A stretch of 64,000 bases of DNA from Phascolarctobacterium sp. ET69 (GCF_023336935.1 NZ_JAMBLR010000005.1:47213-111212), one strand, 5' to 3'. Positions 33,236-44,290 are shown, numbered from the stretch's first letter. The notes: generated by a model not told the origin, from the sequence alone. Translations and numbers: made by a program.

Positions 33236-34504
33236 TCAGCCTGCCGCTACAATCATTTTAGGTTCTGCATGATTGCGGATGGAATCGGCCGTTACAATAC
33301 ATTTTACAACATCACTGCGCGAAGGCACGTCGTACATTACATTGCGCATTACCGCTTCAATAATGGCGCGCAGTCCACGCGCACCGGCACTGCGTTTCAG
33401 TGCTTCTTCGGCAATGGCGTCCAGTGCATCCGGCTCAAATTCAAGTTCTACATTGTCCATTGCCAAAAAGTGCTGATACTGTTTTACCAGTGCGTTTTTA
33501 GGCTCCTGCAAAATCTTAATCAGCGCAGCCTTGTCCAGTGCTTCAAGCGTTACAACAACCGGCAGGCGTCCGGCAAATTCCGGTATCAAACCAAACTTCA
33601 TCAAATCTTCCGGCAGTACCTTTTTAAAGGTATCCGTCAGGCTGATTTCGTCCTTGGTTTTAATATCGGCGCCAAAGCCCATATTCTTTTTGCCCGTGCG
33701 TGCGCTGATGATGCTTTCCAGTCCGTCAAACGCGCCGCCACAGATGAACAGAATATTTGTGGTATCAATCTGCAAAAATTCCTGATGCGGATGTTTGCGC
33801 CCGCCCTGCGGCGGAACGTTGGCAACAGTGCCTTCCAGAATTTTCAGCAGAGCCTGCTGTACGCCTTCGCCGGAAACATCCCTCGTAATGGAAGGATTTT
33901 CGGACTTGCGCGAAATTTTGTCAATTTCATCAATGTAGATAATGCCGCGCTGTGCGCGTTCAATATCGTAATCTGCATTTTGGATTAAACGCAGCAGAAT
34001 GTTCTCCACGTCCTCGCCTACATAACCGGCCTCCGTTAAAGCGGTGGCATCGGCAATGGCGAAAGGAACCTGCAATATTTTTGCCAGAGTCTGCGCCAGC
34101 AGTGTTTTGCCGCTGCCGGTAGGCCCAAGCATTAAAATGTTGGATTTTTGCAGTTCAACATCCTTGTCGCCGGGAACATGGTTAAGTTCGTAGTCAATGC
34201 GTTTATAATGGTTGTAAACGGCTACGGCAAGGGTTTTTTTAGCTTCTTCCTGACCGATTACATATTCATCCAAAATTGCTTTTATTTCTTTGGGTTTGGG
34301 CAGTTCGGCAATTTCAGTATGGTTTACAGCCCTTGCCCGCATTTCTTCTTCAAGCATTTCATTGCAGAGTTTTATACACTCATCGCAAATAAACAAATCA
34401 CCTTCGCCAAGCACTTTGCTGAACATTTTGCTGACCTGCGCTTCGCGCTTGCCGCAAAAAGAGCAAACCGGGGCATCGTGGTGATTGTCCCCACCGAATT
34501 TCAT
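33236..34504 (-). CDS. clpX: ClpX, ATPase subunit of ClpXP
   Basis: This 422-residue unfoldase has an N-terminal C4 zinc finger (CSFCGKRE, then CDECIKLC), Walker A GPTGSGKT, Walker [10 protein letters not shown], and an MGF loop in the position of the ClpP-docking IGF motif. The ATG is set by AAGGAG upstream and by the usual zinc-finger-proximal start; a longer frame upstream overlaps the end of clpP. It forms ClpXP with the protein of the preceding gene. Confidence 0.97.
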   Translation of the reverse strand: MKFGGDNHHDAPVCSFCGKREAQVSKMFSKVLGEGDLFICDECIKLCNEMLEEEMRARAVNHTEIAELPKPKEIKAILDEYVIGQEEAKKTLAVAVYNHYKRIDYELNHVPGDKDVELQKSNILMLGPTGSGKTLLAQTLAKILQVPFAIADATALTEAGYVGEDVENILLRLIQNADYDIERAQRGIIYIDEIDKISRKSENPSITRDVSGEGVQQALLKILEGTVANVPPQGGRKHPHQEFLQIDTTNILFICGGAFDGLESIISARTGKKNMGFGADIKTKDEISLTDTFKKVLPEDLMKFGLIPEFAGRLPVVVTLEALDKAALIKILQEPKNALVKQYQHFLAMDNVELEFEPDALDAIAEEALKRSAGARGLRAIIEAVMRNVMYDVPSRSDVVKCIVTADSIRNHAEPKMIVAAG

Positions 34505-34526
34505 TTTGAGTATCTCCTTAAAGCCT

Positions 34527-35123
34527 TTATTTTTCATTAGCAGGTTTACGCGATACCACTTCGTCAATCAGGCCGTATTCTTTGGCCTGCTGGCTGCTCA
34601 TGTAGTTATCGCGGTCAGTATCCTGCGCAATCTTTTCTTTGGTTTGTCCGGTATGGCTGGCTAAAATACCGTTCATTTCATCACGGAGGCGCAGAATTTC
34701 GCGCGCGGTGATTTCAATTTCGGAAGCCTGCCCCTGAACGCCGCCCAGCGGCTGATGAATCATAACTCTGGAGTACGGCAGGGCAAAACGTTTGCCCGGA
34801 GCACCAGCAGCCAGAAGCACGGATGCCATGCTGGCGGCCATGCCCATGCAGATTGTGGAAACATCAGGCTTTATGTACTGCATTGTATCATAAATTGCCA
34901 GGCCGGCGCTTACGCTGCCGCCCGGGCTGTTAATGTAGAGATGGATATCCTTATCGGGGTCTTCCGACTCTAAAAAGAGCAGCTGGGCGATAACGAGATT
35001 GGCCATAGTATCATCTATTTCGCCGGTAACAAAAACTATCCTGTCCTTTAAAAGGCGGGAATATATATCGTAAGAGCGTTCTCCGCGGTTTGACTGTTCT
35101 ACAACTATTGGCACATAATTCAT
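34527..35123 (-). CDS. clpP: ClpP protease subunit
   Basis: This 198-residue serine peptidase forms the tetradecameric chamber of ClpXP. The catalytic triad is visible as Ser98 in GMAASMAS, His123 in MIHQP, and an Asp near 172 in [15 protein letters not shown] is the oxyanion-region motif. The ATG (MNYVP) fits the AAAGGGG ribosome-binding site better than a GTG three codons upstream. It lies between tig and clpX, the classical order. Confidence 0.97.
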   Translation of the reverse strand: MNYVPIVVEQSNRGERSYDIYSRLLKDRIVFVTGEIDDTMANLVIAQLLFLESEDPDKDIHLYINSPGGSVSAGLAIYDTMQYIKPDVSTICMGMAASMASVLLAAGAPGKRFALPYSRVMIHQPLGGVQGQASEIEITAREILRLRDEMNGILASHTGQTKEKIAQDTDRDNYMSSQQAKEYGLIDEVVSRKPANEK

Positions 35124-35163
35124 TATTGTCACACCCCTTTACTGTGGTTTAACCGCGCTTAAA

Positions 35164-36447
35164 TTATTTTGCGCTGTCAATGATTACATGGGCAGCTTTG
35201 CGGCGCAGAATGTTTGCGAGCAGCAGGCCCATAGTGCCATTGGATTTAATGATTTTCTTAACGTCTTCAAGAGTTGCGCCATGCTGGGAAGCGATAGCGG
35301 AAAGTTCGCTGTCAACATCTTCCATGGATACCTGGATGTTTTCAGCTTTGGCAATAGCGTCAAGAACGAGGTCGGTTTTAACGTTTTCAACAGCAGCGTC
35401 ATGCTGGCGTTCACGAAGCTGTTTCATGTCGATGCCGCTGTACTGCATGTACTGTTCCAGAGTGAGTTTGCGTGCTTCAAGGCTCATGCGCATTTCGTCA
35501 ATCATCTGGGTTACGCGGTCTTCAATCATAATTTCGGGAACTTCAAATTCCGCATTGGCAACTGCAAGGTCAATCAATGCTTTTTCATAAGCAATCTGGG
35601 CATTGTTTTCAGCTGCTTTCTGCATGCGTTCTTTGTAGCTTGCGCGCAGTTCTTCAACAGTTTTGCAATCGCTGTTTGCTGCTACATATTCATCGGTAAG
35701 TTCCGGCAGTTCTTTGCGTTTTACATCCTGTACGTTTACTTTGAAAATTGCCTGTTTGCCGGCCAGTTCTTTAACAAAGTATTCTTCCGGGAAGGTTACG
35801 TCCACATCGGTGGAATCGCCTTTTTTAAGGCCTACAAGCTGGTCTTCGAAGCCGGGGATAAAGGAGTTGGAGCCAACTTCCAGAGGATAGCCTTTGCCTT
35901 CGCCGCCGCTGAACGGTTCGCCGTCAACAGTGCCTGCAAAGTCGATAATGGCAAAGTCGCCTTTTTCAATTACGGCGCCTTCTTCAGCTTCTACCATTTT
36001 TGCATGGCGGCTGCGCAGGCCCTGTACCTGTTCTTCAACTGCTTCGTCGGTAACTTCAACTGCTTCTTTTTCTACATGCAGTTCTTTGTAATCGCCAAGT
36101 TTAACTTCCGGTTTGAGGGTTACTTTAATGGTAAGTTCCATATCTTTGTTTTCTTCAAATACAGAATCTTCAACCTTCGGGTCGGATACCGGAATCAGTT
36201 TTTCCTGTTCCAGAGCTTCGGTATAGCACTGGTTAGCAACCAGTTCAAATGCTTCTTGTTTTACTGCTTCTTTGCCATAATGCATTTCGATAATATTGCG
36301 GGGGGCTTTGCCTTTACGGAAGCCGGGGATATTTACCTGGCCTGCAATTTTTGCAACGGCTTTTTTAAAGCCTTTGTTTACTTCCTCTGCGGGCAAAGTG
36401 ATTTTAAGAGTTGCGTCGTTGCCGACTCTTTCTACTGTTACGTTCAT
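35164..36447 (-). CDS. tig: Trigger factor
   Basis: This 427-residue ribosome-bound chaperone and prolyl isomerase shows the ribosome-docking motif GFRKGKAPR (about residues 43-51), an FKBP-like domain (GDFAIIDFAGTVDGEPF, FPEEY), and the helical C-terminal arms. AAGGGAGG precedes the ATG. A promoter TTGTCA (36572-36577), 17 bp, TATTAT (36549-36554) lies about 100 bases upstream. It heads the tig-clpP-clpX operon. Confidence 0.97.
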   Translation of the reverse strand: MNVTVERVGNDATLKITLPAEEVNKGFKKAVAKIAGQVNIPGFRKGKAPRNIIEMHYGKEAVKQEAFELVANQCYTEALEQEKLIPVSDPKVEDSVFEENKDMELTIKVTLKPEVKLGDYKELHVEKEAVEVTDEAVEEQVQGLRSRHAKMVEAEEGAVIEKGDFAIIDFAGTVDGEPFSGGEGKGYPLEVGSNSFIPGFEDQLVGLKKGDSTDVDVTFPEEYFVKELAGKQAIFKVNVQDVKRKELPELTDEYVAANSDCKTVEELRASYKERMQKAAENNAQIAYEKALIDLAVANAEFEVPEIMIEDRVTQMIDEMRMSLEARKLTLEQYMQYSGIDMKQLRERQHDAAVENVKTDLVLDAIAKAENIQVSMEDVDSELSAIASQHGATLEDVKKIIKSNGTMGLLLANILRRKAAHVIIDSAK

Positions 36448-36635
36448 TAATAAATCCTCCCTTAATTATATGTGCTGATTATTACAGCATGTTTTTTACA
36501 TTAGTTTTATTGTTAAAAATGCAGCTGTTTACACACATTGCTCATAATATAATATCACAACCAGCGGTACTTGACAAGAATTTTACTGCTATTCCTACAA
36601 TATATCATTATTCTTTTCTGAATAAATTCAAAAAA

Positions 36636-36655
36636 CCCGGCAGTAAACTGCCGGG
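36636..36655 (-). terminator. Terminator after tRNA-Gly
   Basis: CCCGGCAG and CTGCCGGG form an 8-bp stem with a 4-nt loop followed by TTTTTT on the minus strand, about a dozen bases after the tRNA. Confidence 0.9.
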
Positions 36656-36666
36656 CTGACAATTCA

Positions 36667-36741
<75 letters not shown>

Positions 36742-36808
36742 GTCTCTCAACAACGAAGTTAATTATACAGCAGTAAAATCTGTTTGTCAACAGTTTTTTT
36801 AATTAATT

Positions 36809-38413
36809 TTAAAAAATTCCCAAAACAATCTGGCTTATATTTTTGGAATGGTCGGAAACGCGCTTCAGATTTATCAAAATTTCCATCATCATAAACCCGG
36901 CAACAGGGTCGCAGCGTTTTTCGTTAAGGCGTACAATATGGTTTTTGCGGATTTCTTTCTGCGCTTTTTTAACCTGACGGCAAATATCCCACGCTTCCTG
37001 CGCCAGCACCTTATCGTTATTGGCAAGCGCTTCCATGGCTTTGCCGCTGGCCTGCATAACCAGTTCGCCCAAAGCGCGCAGTTCGGTTTTGGCTTCTTCG
37101 CTGAATTTAACATCATCTTCAAACATGCGGCGGGCATCTTTGGCAAGCGCTTCGCCGTGGTCGCCTATACGCTCAATATCCGTGCAGGCGTGCAGCAGCC
37201 TTGTATGCATTGCCGAAAGTTCGGCGCCCATTTCCTTTTCGCTCATTTTGGTAAGGTAACGGGTTATATCTTCTTCAAGCGCATCAATTACAGGCTCATG
37301 CTCCAGTACGTATTTAATTTTATTTTCGTCCTTGTCTTCCAGTGCCTGCATGCCAACTTCAACATTATGGCGTGCCATGTTGCCCATGCGCACAATTTCC
37401 TTAACGGCAAGCCCCATGGCAATGGAAGGAGTTACCAGCATTTTCTCATCAAGATATGCAGGTTTGCGCGAAATAATTTCGCCTTTGCCCGGCAGGCATT
37501 TTTCTATAAATTTAATGTATAAACCGGTAAACGGCATAAACAGCAGCGTATTTACCACGTTAAACGCCGTATGCGCGTTGGCAATCTGGCGGGCTATATC
37601 GTCCGCCGGGGAAATTGCCAGCACCAGTTTTATAAACAGCCCCATAAAGGTTATAAAAATAATGCTGCCGATAAAGTTAAACATTACATGCGCCAGTGCT
37701 ACCCTTTTGGCCGTAATATTGGCACGCAGCGAAGCAAGCACCGCCGTAATGCAGGTGCCGATATTATCGCCCAGAAGCACGGGAATTGCGCCTTCCAGCG
37801 GAATAAGCCCCTGATTGGCAATGGCAATTAAAACGCCGATTGTTGCGCTGCTGGACTGAATGACCATGGTCATTACAAGGCCTACGCCCACGCCGAGAAT
37901 CGGGTTATCGGAAAAGCGGCCGATAAAATCAATAAAGCCCTGGTATTCGCGCAGCGGCATTACGGAATCGCTCATCATTTCCATACCCAGCATTAAAATG
38001 CCGAAACCCAAAATTACCTGGCCGATATATTTGCCGCGCTGGCGTTTTGCCAGAAGATGCACGGCAAAACCGATAGCAAGAAACAGAGTGATGTAATCGG
38101 TAAGCTTAAAGGCAATAAGCTGTGCCGTCATGGTGGTGCCGATATTGGCACCCATTACAACGCCGAAGGCCTGCTTTAAATTCATCAGCCCTGCGTTTAC
38201 AAAACCAACCGTCATTACCGTTGTGGCACTGCTCGACTGCAAAATACCTGTTACAACGGCGCCAAGCGCAACAGCCACCGGCAGAACGCCTGTCAGCTTT
38301 TCCAGTATTTTTTGCAGTTTCTCGCCTGCGGCACGCTGCAGGCCTTCGCCCATAAGCTGCATGCCGTATAAAAATAACGCCAGTCCTCCCAAAAATCCGA
38401 AAAAGTAAACCAT
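36809..38413 (-). CDS. Na/Pi cotransporter family protein with PhoU-like tail
   Basis: This 534-residue protein has two repeated membrane modules with the family's QSSSAT motifs (GILQSSSATT and VIQSSSATIG). A cytoplasmic PhoU-like helical domain follows from about residue 340. It is the bacterial NptA/YjbB group, which moves phosphate with sodium, usually exporting or balancing cytoplasmic phosphate. It stands alone between tRNA-Gly and the RND pump. Confidence 0.92.
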   Translation of the reverse strand: MVYFFGFLGGLALFLYGMQLMGEGLQRAAGEKLQKILEKLTGVLPVAVALGAVVTGILQSSSATTVMTVGFVNAGLMNLKQAFGVVMGANIGTTMTAQLIAFKLTDYITLFLAIGFAVHLLAKRQRGKYIGQVILGFGILMLGMEMMSDSVMPLREYQGFIDFIGRFSDNPILGVGVGLVMTMVIQSSSATIGVLIAIANQGLIPLEGAIPVLLGDNIGTCITAVLASLRANITAKRVALAHVMFNFIGSIIFITFMGLFIKLVLAISPADDIARQIANAHTAFNVVNTLLFMPFTGLYIKFIEKCLPGKGEIISRKPAYLDEKMLVTPSIAMGLAVKEIVRMGNMARHNVEVGMQALEDKDENKIKYVLEHEPVIDALEEDITRYLTKMSEKEMGAELSAMHTRLLHACTDIERIGDHGEALAKDARRMFEDDVKFSEEAKTELRALGELVMQASGKAMEALANNDKVLAQEAWDICRQVKKAQKEIRKNHIVRLNEKRCDPVAGFMMMEILINLKRVSDHSKNISQIVLGIF

Positions 38414-38525
38414 AAGCCCTCCTGTAAGTTGTTTAACTTAATTTTTACTTATACTTTACATTTATTATACAAGATTAAAGAGGAATGGCACAAGTGATTT
38501 TCATTTATTTTGTAACAGATAATAC

Positions 38526-38551
38526 AAAAGGCCCTGCAATTTGCAGAGCCC
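38526..38551 (-). terminator. Terminator after the RND pump operon
   Basis: A GGCTCTGCA/TGCAGGGCC stem ends in TTTTG on the minus strand just after the permease stop. Confidence 0.7.
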
Positions 38552-38557
38552 CGTTTA

Positions 38558-41500
38558 TTATGCGTTTGCCTCTCCGGCAGGTTTATAATGTTTTTCTTTC
38601 CATTTTTCAAATTCCATATACACAACCGGCACAACCAGAAGTGTAAGCATGGTTGAAGTGATGAGGCCGCCAACAAGCACCACGCCCATGGACTGGCGCA
38701 GCTCCGCGCCTTCGCCAATGCCCATGGCGATAGGCAGCATGCCTAAAATTGTTGAAAGCGTTGTCATCAATATCGGGCGCAGGCGCAGTGAGCAGGCTTC
38801 CAGCGTTGCGCTGCGTATATCAAGCCCTTTTTCGCGCTGCTGGTTGGCATAGTCAATCAGCAAAATGGCGTTTTTGGTAACAAGGCCCAAAAGCATGGTA
38901 AAGCCAATCATACTCATCATGTTGGCCGTCTGCCCCGCCATTAAAAGGCCAAGCACGGCGCCCACTACAGCAAACGGCAGCGAAGCCATAATAATTACCG
39001 GCTGGCTGAAGCTTTCAAACTGCGCCGCCAGAACCATATAAACAACTACAACCGCCAGCACAATGGCCTTAACAATTTCGTTAAACGAACGCGACATTGT
39101 ATCGGCTTCGCCAATCAGCTTATAGTTGTAGCCCTGCGGCATATTCATGCTGGGTATCAGCTCGTTTTGTATTTTGGCAATCAGTTCGCCCGGAGATGTG
39201 CCTACCGTGTTGGCGTAAACAACAATCTGGCGCTGCTTGTCCTCGCGTTCAATACGCGTAGGGCCGCTGCCAAGGCTTATATCGGCAACGTCGCCAAGCC
39301 GGATGAACTGCCCGTCCGGCGAAGATACGCGCAGATTTTTAACGTCATTAATATCGGTACGCTTGCTTTCCGGCAGCTGCAAAATAATATCGTAGTCATT
39401 ATCGCCGATTGTAAAGCTGTTGCCGGTGCTTTTGCCCATAAAGGCCATTTCCACAACTTCGCCGACGGAATAAGAATCGAGCCCCAAAAGGCTGGCGCGC
39501 GCCTGGTCAAGCCTGATTAAAATTTCCGGCTGTTCGTCCGAATCGGAAATATCGACATCCGTTGCACCCGGAACCTTACGCACCAAATCGGCAAGCTCCA
39601 GCGCGTATTCTTTAAGCTGTTTAATATCGCTGCCGCGCAGGCCAATCTGCACCGGCCTGCTGTCGCCGCGGCCGCGCCCCTGATTGGACACTACCGTAAC
39701 GCTCAGGCCCTGAACGTTGCGCACTTCGGCACGCAGGTCATCCATAATCTGCTGCATGGTGCGGTCACGCTCGTTACTCGGCACAAGGCGGATATCAATA
39801 GAACCCTGGTTTACCGGGTTGCGCCCGTTGCCGATATTCAGCGCCGCTATTTTTACTTCCGGCATGGCCGTTATTTCTTTTTGCAAAGGTGTTGCCAGTG
39901 CTACCGTTTTTTCCATACTGGTGCCGATAGGCGCTTTAAAATTAACGGTAAACTCGCCGGAATCATACGTCGGCTGGTATTCCGTACCTACAAACGGCAG
40001 CAGCACAATATTCATTGCCAGCGAAACTATACCGGCGGCAATAACTTTTTTGGGGTTGTTCAGCGCCGCTTCCATAATGCCGCTGTACAAACCGCGGAAA
40101 ATCTGAAAGCCCGCTTCAAATTTATCAAGCGCCAGCTGCACATATTTGTTGCGGTGGCTTTCACCAGGCTTTTCTTCTTTCAGCCAGTAGGCGGAAACCA
40201 TTGGCGTAAGCGAAAACGCTACCAGAGTGGAAAACGCTATGGCAAAGGCAACCGTTAAGCCAAACTGTTTAAAATACTGGCCGATAATTTCGCCCATGCT
40301 GCCAACCGGCACAAACACTGCCATTAACGACAGCGACGTTGCCAGTATTGCCAGGGAAATTTCCTGCGGCGCTTCTTTGGCTGCCACAAACGGCGTTTTG
40401 CCCATTTCGATATGACGGAAAATGTTTTCGATTACAACAATCGCGTCGTCTATCAAAATGCCTACCGCAAGGCTCAGCGCCATCAGCGACATGTTGTTCA
40501 AGGTAAAATTCATTGCCTTCATCATAAAGAAGGTTGCAATTATTGATGTTGGTATGCACAGGCCGCCGATAATGGTGGCGCGGAAGTTGCCGAGAAACAT
40601 ATAAGTTATAAACAGCGCCAGCGCGCCGCCGAAGAAAATCGTGTTCCACACGTCGGCAATGTTTTCGCGTACGTAGGTAGACTGGTCGCGCACAATATCA
40701 ACCTTAATATCGGGCGGAATTACGCGCTGTTTAAGTTCTTCCATTTTGGCGTTAACGCGGTCGGTAACGTCAACCGTGTTGGTTTTGGATTGTTTGCGCA
40801 CGAAGGTCATAACGCAGGGCACGCCGTTGGCACTGGCAAAGGTGTCTTCATCTTCCCAGCCGTCAATAACGTCCGCCACGTCGCCAATGTACACGGCTTT
40901 GCCATTATGGTTGGCAATAACAACTTTTTTAATATCGTCGATATTGCTGTATTTGCCAATGGTACGCACGGTTATTTCCATGTCGTGGTTTCTGGCTTTG
41001 CCGCCCGGAGTATTGTAGTTTTCGTCATCTACCTTCTGCAGCAGGTCCTGAAACGAAATTCCGTATTCCATTAATTTATCGGGCTTTGCCACAAGGCGTA
41101 TTACACGCTGGCTGGCGCCTACCGCAGTTACTTCGGCAACGCCTTCAACCATCTGCATTTCGTCAAGAATGCTGTCTTCTATCAAACGGCGTATTTCGCC
41201 GCGGCTGCGCGATTCGGAAGAAAACGTGTACGCAACAATAGACTGGGAGGTTAAATCAACCGTTTGTACTACCGGTTCGTCGATATCGTCCGGCAGACGG
41301 TTGCGCACACTGGCAACCTTTTCGCGCACTTCGCTGGCCATAGCCTGCGGGTCAACGCCCATGTTAAACTCCAGTACGGTTTCGCTGTAGCCTTCAAGCA
41401 CGGTACTGGAAATGGTTTTATAGCCTGCAACCTGGCTGACGCGGTTTTCTATCGGCTTGGTAATAAGCGTTTCCATTTCTTCCGGCGAAGCGCCGTCGTA

Positions 41501-41644
41501 AGTAACGCGCACGCTGACGATAGGCATATCAACGTCAGGGTTCAAATCTACGCCGATTTCCGGGTAGCAGCGGATGCCGAACACTACAAGCAGTAAAATA
41601 AACATGGTAGTAAAAACCGGCCGGCGGATAAAAGTCTCTATCAT
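38558..41644 (-). CDS. RND multidrug efflux permease (HAE-1, AcrB-like)
   Basis: This 1028-residue inner-membrane proton antiporter has 12 helices and two large periplasmic loops. It shows the HAE-1 features RRPVFTTM at the N-terminus, GILIDDAIVVIENIFRH in TM4 with the paired aspartates, and a MLLGLVTKNAILLIDYA segment in the second half. It expels hydrophobic compounds with the adaptor encoded two bases upstream. No TolC-like channel is encoded in the window, so the outer-membrane partner lies elsewhere. Substrates are not predictable. Confidence 0.96.
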   Translation of the reverse strand: MIETFIRRPVFTTMFILLLVVFGIRCYPEIGVDLNPDVDMPIVSVRVTYDGASPEEMETLITKPIENRVSQVAGYKTISSTVLEGYSETVLEFNMGVDPQAMASEVREKVASVRNRLPDDIDEPVVQTVDLTSQSIVAYTFSSESRSRGEIRRLIEDSILDEMQMVEGVAEVTAVGASQRVIRLVAKPDKLMEYGISFQDLLQKVDDENYNTPGGKARNHDMEITVRTIGKYSNIDDIKKVVIANHNGKAVYIGDVADVIDGWEDEDTFASANGVPCVMTFVRKQSKTNTVDVTDRVNAKMEELKQRVIPPDIKVDIVRDQSTYVRENIADVWNTIFFGGALALFITYMFLGNFRATIIGGLCIPTSIIATFFMMKAMNFTLNNMSLMALSLAVGILIDDAIVVIENIFRHIEMGKTPFVAAKEAPQEISLAILATSLSLMAVFVPVGSMGEIIGQYFKQFGLTVAFAIAFSTLVAFSLTPMVSAYWLKEEKPGESHRNKYVQLALDKFEAGFQIFRGLYSGIMEAALNNPKKVIAAGIVSLAMNIVLLPFVGTEYQPTYDSGEFTVNFKAPIGTSMEKTVALATPLQKEITAMPEVKIAALNIGNGRNPVNQGSIDIRLVPSNERDRTMQQIMDDLRAEVRNVQGLSVTVVSNQGRGRGDSRPVQIGLRGSDIKQLKEYALELADLVRKVPGATDVDISDSDEQPEILIRLDQARASLLGLDSYSVGEVVEMAFMGKSTGNSFTIGDNDYDIILQLPESKRTDINDVKNLRVSSPDGQFIRLGDVADISLGSGPTRIEREDKQRQIVVYANTVGTSPGELIAKIQNELIPSMNMPQGYNYKLIGEADTMSRSFNEIVKAIVLAVVVVYMVLAAQFESFSQPVIIMASLPFAVVGAVLGLLMAGQTANMMSMIGFTMLLGLVTKNAILLIDYANQQREKGLDIRSATLEACSLRLRPILMTTLSTILGMLPIAMGIGEGAELRQSMGVVLVGGLITSTMLTLLVVPVVYMEFEKWKEKHYKPAGEANA

Positions 41645-41646
41645 AA

Positions 41647-42774
41647 TTAATTACCTGCCTTATCAGTAACTACCTTGCTGCCTTCGCGCAGCTTGTTGTG
41701 CCCTTCGGTTACAATTACTTCATCGCCTTTCAGTCCGCTTAAAACTTCGGCAACCTTGTCGTCCGTATAGCCAATGTCAAGCACCTGGCGGCGCACGGTG
41801 TTATCATCTTCCACAATAAATACGGTTTTCTGGTCATCACGCATTACAATGGCGTAAACCGGTATTGTAAGCACATTCTGCCTGGGCTGCGCAGTAAGCT
41901 TTACCGTTGCAAAAACGCCTGCCAAAAGCCCTTCGGTGTTGTCAACACTTACTTCGGCGGCAAAGGTATGCGCAGGTAAATCGGCAACAGGGGCAATGCG
42001 CGTTATTCTGCCGATAATTTTATGCCCGGCAAAGGCAGGCAATTCTATTTCGGCTTCGTTGCCAACGGATACGCCGCTGATATTGCCTTCCGGAATATTA
42101 ATAACGGTTTTTAAAACGCTGATATCGGCAATGGCAAAAAGCGGGGTGCCTGCCGTTGCGTAATAACCCTCCTGATGGTAGCGCTTGGAGATAATGCCGT
42201 CAGCCGGGGCTGTTATTACAGTACCTTCAAACTGTGATTCCATAGCCTGCACGGTGCCGCGGGCTGCATCCAGCTTGGCAGCTGCGTTGTCACGCGCAAA
42301 AGCGTAATCGTCGGCAACCTGTTCGGAAACCGCACCCTGTTTATATAAAGCGCTGTAACGTTCAAGGTCGCGCTCGGCCTTGCGGAGATTGGTCTGCGCG
42401 TCCATGTAATTGCCGCGCGCCTCACGCAGGGCAGCGTCAGTATCGCGCTGTTCCAGTTCCGCCAGCACCTGCCCTTTGGTTACACGGTCGCCCTCATTAA
42501 CATATACACGCTCCACACGTCCGTCAACCTTGGCGGCAACATCAGCCTGCCACTCCGGGTCAAGGCTGCCGCTGAACTCCAAAAGCGGGGTAATCGTCCT
42601 GCGCTCCGGCTTTGCCGTAACAACTGCCACCGCCTGCACGCGCGACATTCTTTCCGCACGGGCGCGCTCCGTTTGTATATTATCAAAAATACGGTAACAA
42701 ACAATTAAAACAACGGCAATGCAAATGCCGATTAAAATTTTCATATTACGGTTATGCCAATCCATAGTACGCAC
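41647..42774 (-). CDS. RND pump periplasmic adaptor (membrane fusion protein)
   Basis: This 375-residue membrane fusion protein has an N-terminal membrane anchor (ILIGICIAVVLIVC). A lipoyl/barrel-sandwich half follows (DGRVERVYVNEGDRV), then a short alpha-hairpin (residues about 105-165), a second lipoyl half (APADGIISKRY) and a beta-barrel domain. It joins the permease to an outer-membrane channel. The first start is GTG with AAGG 4 nt away; an ATG three codons later is the alternative. Confidence 0.94.
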   Translation of the reverse strand: MRTMDWHNRNMKILIGICIAVVLIVCYRIFDNIQTERARAERMSRVQAVAVVTAKPERRTITPLLEFSGSLDPEWQADVAAKVDGRVERVYVNEGDRVTKGQVLAELEQRDTDAALREARGNYMDAQTNLRKAERDLERYSALYKQGAVSEQVADDYAFARDNAAAKLDAARGTVQAMESQFEGTVITAPADGIISKRYHQEGYYATAGTPLFAIADISVLKTVINIPEGNISGVSVGNEAEIELPAFAGHKIIGRITRIAPVADLPAHTFAAEVSVDNTEGLLAGVFATVKLTAQPRQNVLTIPVYAIVMRDDQKTVFIVEDDNTVRRQVLDIGYTDDKVAEVLSGLKGDEVIVTEGHNKLREGSKVVTDKAGN

Positions 42775-42843
42775 CCAACCTTCTGCAAGTATAAGTTATT
42801 TTAATTATATAACTTTTTAAACTGTTTTAGCAAACAAATATCC

Positions 42844-42871
42844 TTGCATTAATGAAACAATTGTGTAAAAT
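42844..42871 (+). promoter_or_regulatory. rarA promoter
   Basis: TTGCAT (42844-42849) and TAAAAT (42866-42871) with a 16-bp spacer read toward rarA, about 65 bases upstream of its start. Confidence 0.6.
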
Positions 42872-42936
42872 TGCTTAATAAATTCTGCTTGCGCTTAATT
42901 CTGCGGCGAATTATAATGGCTTTGGGAGGCGAAATT

Positions 42937-44262
42937 ATGGAAGCAATGTCACTTTTTGAAAACAATTTATCACAGCCGCTGGCGGCAAGGCTGCGCCCAA
43001 AAACGCTTGACGAATACGTTGGCCAGACCCACCTTTTGGGCAAGGGCAAAGTGCTGCGCCGTTTAATTGAAAGCGACCAGATTTCCTCCATGATTTTCTG
43101 GGGGCCTCCCGGCGTGGGCAAAACCACGCTGGCGCGGATTATTGCTAACACCACCAAAGCGGCGTTTATTGATTTTTCGGCCGTTACAAGCGGCATTAAA
43201 GAAATACGCAGCGTAATGCAGAAGGCGGAAGAAAACCGCCGTTACGGCGAAAAAACCATTGTTTTTGTAGACGAAATACACCGTTTTAACAAAGCCCAGC
43301 AGGATGCGTTTTTGCCCTTTGTGGAAAAAGGCAGCATTATTTTAATAGGCGCAACAACGGAAAACCCTTCGTTTGAAGTTAACAGCGCATTATTAAGCCG
43401 CTGCAAGGTTTTTGTTTTGCAGGAACTTAAAACAGAGGAGCTTGTGCAGCTTTTAAAACGTGCCTTAACAGATGAAAAAGGCTTTGGCACACAGAAAATT
43501 AACATTGAAGATGAACTTTTGGAAATGATAGCCGTTTTTGCCAACGGCGATGCCCGCACTGCGCTTTCCACATTAGAAATGGCAGTATTAAACGGCGATA
43601 TGGACACAGGCGGCGCAACGACGGTAACACGCGAAACGCTGGAACAATGCACCTCAAAAAAATCGCTGCTGTACGATAAAACAGGTGAAGAACATTATAA
43701 TTTAATTTCCGCACTGCATAAATCCATGCGCAACAGCGACCCGGACGCGGCCGTGTACTGGCTGGCACGCATGCTGGAAGCAGGCGAAGACCCGCTTTAC
43801 ATAGCGCGGCGCGTTACGCGCTTTGCCAGCGAAGATATCGGCCTTGCCGACCCCAAAGCACTGGAAATTGCCGTTGCCGCCTACCACGCCTGCCATTTTA
43901 TCGGCATGCCGGAATGCAGCGTGCATTTAACGCAGGCCGTGGTGTATATGTCAGTCGCGCCAAAATCCAACGCACTTTATATGGCGTATGAACACGCCAA
44001 GCGCGACGCCGCCAAAATGCTGGCCGAGCCTGTACCGCTTGTTATCCGCAATGCGCCCACAAAACTGATGCAGGAACTTAACTACGGCAAAGGCTACCAG
44101 TACGCGCACAACACGGAAGAAAAACTTACCAATATGCAGTGCCTGCCCGATTCGCTTCTGGGAACGGAATATTACAAGCCAACAACGCAGGGGCTGGAAG
44201 CACGCGTAAAAGCACGGCTTGATGAAATAATGCGCTGGAAGCGTGAGCACGGCGGCAGGTAA
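42937..44262 (+). CDS. rarA: Replication-associated recombination protein RarA (MgsA)
   Basis: This 441-residue clamp-loader-like AAA+ ATPase acts at stalled replication forks. It shows LRPKTLDEYVGQ, Walker [10 protein letters not shown], Walker B VFVDEIHRF, a sensor-1 ATTENPSF segment and the C-terminal tetramerisation domain (ending near MRWKREHGG). GGGAGG lies 7 nt before the ATG; a longer open frame upstream has no ribosome-binding site. It is one of few plus-strand genes. Confidence 0.95.
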   Translation: MEAMSLFENNLSQPLAARLRPKTLDEYVGQTHLLGKGKVLRRLIESDQISSMIFWGPPGVGKTTLARIIANTTKAAFIDFSAVTSGIKEIRSVMQKAEENRRYGEKTIVFVDEIHRFNKAQQDAFLPFVEKGSIILIGATTENPSFEVNSALLSRCKVFVLQELKTEELVQLLKRALTDEKGFGTQKINIEDELLEMIAVFANGDARTALSTLEMAVLNGDMDTGGATTVTRETLEQCTSKKSLLYDKTGEEHYNLISALHKSMRNSDPDAAVYWLARMLEAGEDPLYIARRVTRFASEDIGLADPKALEIAVAAYHACHFIGMPECSVHLTQAVVYMSVAPKSNALYMAYEHAKRDAAKMLAEPVPLVIRNAPTKLMQELNYGKGYQYAHNTEEKLTNMQCLPDSLLGTEYYKPTTQGLEARVKARLDEIMRWKREHGGR

Positions 44263-44290
44263 AGAACAGCAAAAAGTAATATAATATGCA